DNA from: Phaeoceros laevis | Lineage: Eukaryota; Anthocerotophyta; Anthocerotopsida; Notothyladales | DNA: 44,055 bases | Assembly: GCA_049999765.1 (NCBI GenBank) | Contig: JBNGIQ010006309.1 | Coordinates: forward strand, 71,825-115,879 | Reading direction: 5' to 3' | Shown here: positions 40,850-44,055 of the stretch, piece after piece | Layout: every line of letters begins with the position of its first letter | How positions within the stretch are numbered: position 1 is the stretch's first letter | The notes under the pieces: generated by a model | Told to the model about the DNA's origin: nothing | Databases searched by the model: none | What the model saw: only the letters and a program-made list of their open reading frames with translations | Made by a program: the position numbers and the translations under genes

Positions 40850-42784
40850 ATGGACGTCCCGGGGCCTTCAGAAGCAGACACTGTGGATGAGCTGGTGGCA
40901 GTGGAGGGCGCGCTCATCATCGGCGCGGGGCCGTCGGGGCTGGCGGTGGCGGCCTGCCTCCGGGAGAAGCTCATCCCGTACACCATCGTGGAGCGGGCGG
41001 AGTGCGTGGCGTCCCTGTGGAAGCACAAGACGTACGACCGCATCCAGCTGCACATCCCCAAGCAGCAGTCGCAGCTGCCGATGATGGCGTTCCCGGGCGA
41101 CTGCCCCGACTTCCCCACCGGCGCGCAGTTCGTGCGCTACCTGGAGGAGTACGCCCGGCGGTTCCAGGTGCGGCCGCGGTTCAACCTGGAGGTGACGGAC
41201 GCGCGCTACCTGGAGCCGCTGCGCAAGTGGCGGGTGGAGGCCGTGGAGGGGCAGCAGCCCAAGCAGAGGAAGGTGGTGTTCCACACCCGGTGGCTGGTGG
41301 TGGCCACCGGCGAGAACGCGGACCCCTTCCTGCCCGTGGTGCACGGCGCCGGGCTGTTCCACGGCCCGGCTTTCCACTCCTCCGAGTACCGCAACGGCGA
41401 GCAGTGGCGCGGCAAGCGGGTGCTGGTGGTGGGCACCGGCAACTCCGGTTTCGAGGTGGCTCTCGACCTCGCCAACCATGGGGCTCTGCCCAGCCTCAAC
41501 ATCAGGAGCCCGGTACCTACTTACGCTCTATACATGCTTGCTTGCTTGTTCAGAATGATTGTGTGATGAATGAATGAATGATTTTTACCGATCTGGGCAT
41601 GGGGGAGAGTTGTTGGTTCAGGAATATGATTGGTATTCTTTTTCTTTTCTAACCGTGGTCTGGTCGGGTGTGGTGGATGTATGGATGGTTCCACAGTTCC
41701 ACGTCCTGCCCAGGCAGATGCTGGGGAGGTCCACCTTCGAGGTGGCCATGACGATGAGGGGCCTTGGCCTGCCTTACAAGTTCGTCGACCTTTTTCTGGT
41801 GCTGTATGCGCACCTGGTGCTGGGGTACACTGCCTGGTACGGCATTCCCCGCCCCCGTAGGGGCCCGTTGGAGAGGAAGGATGTGGAGGGGATCACTCCT
41901 GTGCTGGACGTGGGCACTTTCAAGAAGATTCGGAACGGGGAGATCAAAGTAATAAGGCTTAGCCCTGGAGCTTGCAAGCAAATTTTTTCATTCAGTTGAA
42001 ATCTGCCCTTTTTGTTTCTTCTTCTGCGCAGGTCTCTTAAGCTTCTTCTTGTTTGCAGCGATTCAGTGCAATGCTGTTGACGTTATGGGTGATGGTTGAT
42101 TGCCATTGTCTGAAGTTGTTTGTCGAAACTTGTGGGCTTGCTTGCAAGCGTAAGAATGAATTGGCTCAAGTTGTGACTTTGTAAGAAATTTATATTGCTT
42201 GCTTGCAAATAAATTGCAGGTGGTCAGAGGCCTGGCGGAGATCACCAGAGAGGGCGCCATCTTCGCCGATAAAAGCTTCCAGGCCTTTGATGCCATTGTC
42301 TGGGCTACAGGCTTCCGCAGCAGTGTTACAAAGTGGCTTCACGTAAGTATCTAGAACTCTTCAATTCTGCAGACAGACAGCCACTTATACGTGTACATTT
42401 TATGTTGCAATTGCTCCTCCACCGTGACGATCGATGGCTGCAGGCAGGCCTCTGACTATGGCCTCCAGCAGGCTAGGGCCACTCTAGATAGCTCGCCAGT
42501 TGATGAATGTTGTTGCCTGCCAGTGTCTGTCCCAATATAAATTTGTTGAAACGACGTGGTGCGTTGTTCAGAACGACAAGACCTTCGACCAGAACGGCAT
42601 CCCAGTGAAGCCGTTTCCCAACAGCTGGATGGGCGACCGCGGCCTCTACACTGCAGGCTTCACCAAACGAGGTCTGCTGGGAGCTGCCAAGGACGCTGTG
42701 GCGCTGGCGTCGGAGCTCAGCGACCTGTACGACGAGATGCAGATGAGCAAGGGCAAGGGCAAGATGAAGGAAACAGCTGTCTAG
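40850..42784 (+). CDS. YUC: YUCCA-type flavin monooxygenase (indole-3-pyruvate monooxygenase)
   Basis: Converts indole-3-pyruvate to indole-3-acetic acid, the last step of the main auxin pathway. Four phase-0 exons, 40850-41512, 41697-41948, 42220-42342 and 42572-42784, give 416 residues, normal for YUCCA. The FAD Rossmann motif is GAGPSG (25-30). The FMO signature begins FHGPAFHSSEY (170-180), and the NADPH motif is GTGNSG (195-200). Also seen are VLPRQMLGRSTFEVA, the ATGF motif (334-337, IVWATGFRSS) and the C-terminal GLYTAGFTKRGLLGAAKDA. Exon 1 is much richer in GC than the rest of the window. The C-terminus (KGKGKMKETAV) is basic and variable. Which subfamily member cannot be told from sequence alone. 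Confidence 0.95.
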
Positions 42785-43191
42785 GCCTGCCTATCTACAA
42801 GGCCTCACCAGTGTGTTGTTAAATAATTGGCTGGTGTCCGTCGCTGGCATGTCAGGGTGTGTGTATAGCTCAGGCGGCAAGCTTTTCATTCAGGTAGCTA
42901 ATAGCTCTGGTCCAGGATAGCTAGCTCCAGTGTACAGGTCTGCCTAGGCGCCTGCTCGGATATTGGAGACCGCGTTGATTGGGGTAATGCTGAGGTAGCT
43001 GTGAGCAGCGATCCAGGAGTCTATTGCGTACATTCAGCAAACAAGGCTTACCTGAAGTAATGAATTTTGATCACTCAGCTAGCTACGTATCCAACCTCAA
43101 GGCTTATTTTGCTCCTCTTCGTTATGAAACTTAAAGTTCGAAATAACACCCGAGAAGAAAAGCAAAATACTGACGACTTAGATCCTGTACA
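42785..43191. other. YUCCA 3' region and tRNA downstream flank
   Basis: No reading frame of interest. The minus-strand tRNA gene reads into this region, and its probable Pol III terminator is the A-rich run on the plus strand at 43158-43167 (TTTTGCTTTT on the minus strand). Confidence 0.5.
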
Positions 43192-43275
43192 TGTCAGATG
43201 TGGGGTTCGAACCCACGCCCCCTTTCGGAGACCAGAACTTGAGTCTGGCGCCTTAGACCACTCGGCCAACCTGAC
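43192..43275 (-). tRNA. tRNA-Leu (anticodon CAA)
   Basis: The minus strand folds as a type II tRNA with a long variable arm, as Leu requires. The 7 bp acceptor stem is GTCAGGT/ATCTGAC with discriminator A. The A box is TGGCCGAGTGG, the anticodon arm is CCAGA-CTCAAGT-TCTGG with CAA, and the B box is GGTTCGAACCC (43203-43213). There is no intron and no encoded CCA, so it is nuclear. A T-run follows within about 35 bp. Confidence 0.96.
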
Positions 43276-43607
43276 AAGCTTTCCGTTAGTCTATCCTCAA
43301 TACAACTTATAAACAATCAAAATTCTGGCAGGAAGGTAGCTCGCCGGCGAAACTAATGTTCCAATGTTCCGTCCTAGGAACGAATCCGAATCCCAAGGCA
43401 CGAATCCCGCGCAAGCCCTCGCGTCCTTTCCGCCCCCATAAGAAGCTGCCCGGCCGAGCACCGTCCAGTTCCAGCCCTCTCCGATCCTGCCTCATCGCTC
43501 ACGCAGTGCGGCGTGTGCAAGCACACAACAAGCGCCGGTCAAACTTGTTGCATTCCGAGCCGCACCTGCGAAAAACACGAATTTCTTTCTTTTCGAGAAC
43601 TCGTCAT

Positions 43608-44055
43608 ATGATGGCCAGCTCCTGTACGGCGGCCGCAGCACTGGCGACGTTCCTCCTGCTTTTGGTGCACAGCGGGGCTATGGCGGTGAATTACCCGGTG
43701 GCCGGCACCGGTGTATGGACCTTCGGCCAGTTCCAAGCATGGGCCAACCGCACCTCCTTCAACTAAGGAGACACAATCGGTGAGTCATTGCTCTCCAGAG
43801 TGCTAGCTCGGATCCATGAATTTTGATATTGCGCGTCAAAGTTTAAGTGCTGTCTGTTTTGCAATTTCTTACATACAGACTGTCCGGACTGGTACTCCGG
43901 AAGCTGGGCCCGATAAATTTGTTGTATCAATTGAATTCTATGTCGTTGCAAGCAGCCAATCGCGCGACTCATAGTGTGGTCACCCTCAACACCCAGGCTG
44001 ACTTCGATAACTGCATCGTTGGATCACCCAAAAAGACCTACACCTCGGGCAGCGA
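43608..44055 (+). pseudogene. Phytocyanin, disrupted and cut by window end
   Basis: Exon 1 starts at 43608 (or 43611) with a signal peptide (ALATFLLLLVHSGAMA), then a cupredoxin start (YPVAGTGVWTFGQFQAWAN). An in-frame TAA at 43764 comes just before GDTI and a normal donor (G|GTGAGT). After the intron the other half is recognisable (THSVVTLNTQADFDNCIVG, then SPKKTY), including the His copper ligand and a disulfide Cys. The join between DKFVVSIEFYVV and THSVV needs a frame change. The window ends inside the gene, so the copper site cannot be fully judged. Confidence 0.65.

Noticed and set aside
40868-41577. Long frames on both strands over YUCCA exon 1
   Set aside because: High GC leaves few stops in any frame. 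Only the 40850 frame has flavin-monooxygenase motifs.
1-44055. CRISPR array, prokaryotic operons or a bacterial defence system
   Set aside because: Spliceosomal introns, plant gene families and an eukaryotic tRNA show nuclear plant DNA. The regular repeats here are PPR modules and minisatellites without spacer structure.

Overview
The window is nuclear DNA of a land plant. Protein genes are split by short spliceosomal introns of roughly 80-300 bp. Several proteins have closest relatives in plant families: plastid lipoyl synthase, YUCCA flavin monooxygenase, phytocyanins and PLS-class PPR proteins. The large, intronless, locally duplicated PPR genes recall bryophytes or lycophytes more than flowering plants, but I cannot name a genus.

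Layout. 1-4.3 kb: AT-rich DNA with short tandem duplications and possible transposon remains, then a charged hypothetical gene on the minus strand. 4.7-27.6 kb: a cluster of four paralogous PPR genes (+ at 5.2 kb, - at 10-13 kb, - at 15-18.8 kb, + at 24.2 kb). Between them lie PPR relics, DYW-domain relics, a LINE-type zinc-knuckle relic containing a 10-N gap, a frameshifted F-box fragment, and a 5 kb island with an intact uracil-DNA glycosylase gene and a RecQ helicase cut at both ends. That island is bounded by a 251 bp direct repeat copied from a PPR 5' end. 27.9-28.2 kb: a minisatellite. 28.6-30.6 kb: two phytocyanin genes. 31.6-36.8 kb: a compact housekeeping block of plastid lipoyl synthase, ribosomal protein S13 and the Fe-S scaffold ISU1, with a one-module PPR relic between the last two. 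36.8-40.8 kb: mostly featureless, with one small possible gene. 40.85-42.8 kb: a complete YUCCA auxin-biosynthesis gene. 43.2 kb: tRNA-Leu(CAA). 43.6 kb to the end: a broken phytocyanin.

The most striking content is the PPR family. All four members share one architecture. The N-terminus carries, in different states of decay, a motif resembling the PDF motif of organellar single-stranded-DNA-binding (OSB) proteins. A conserved PPR block follows, then 3, 5, 7 or 5 near-identical P-L-S modules, then an E domain. The framework of the modules is almost constant, while the two positions that read RNA in the PPR code differ. Every member has lost its DYW cytidine-deaminase domain, apparently by different events (frameshift, stop, or fusion to an F-box fragment), and DYW remains are visible downstream of at least two genes. 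The locus therefore looks like a set of organellar RNA-binding proteins that expands and contracts by whole modules while shedding its editing domain.

Homology calls come from reading translated motifs, splice junctions and family knowledge. No database or alignment program was available.
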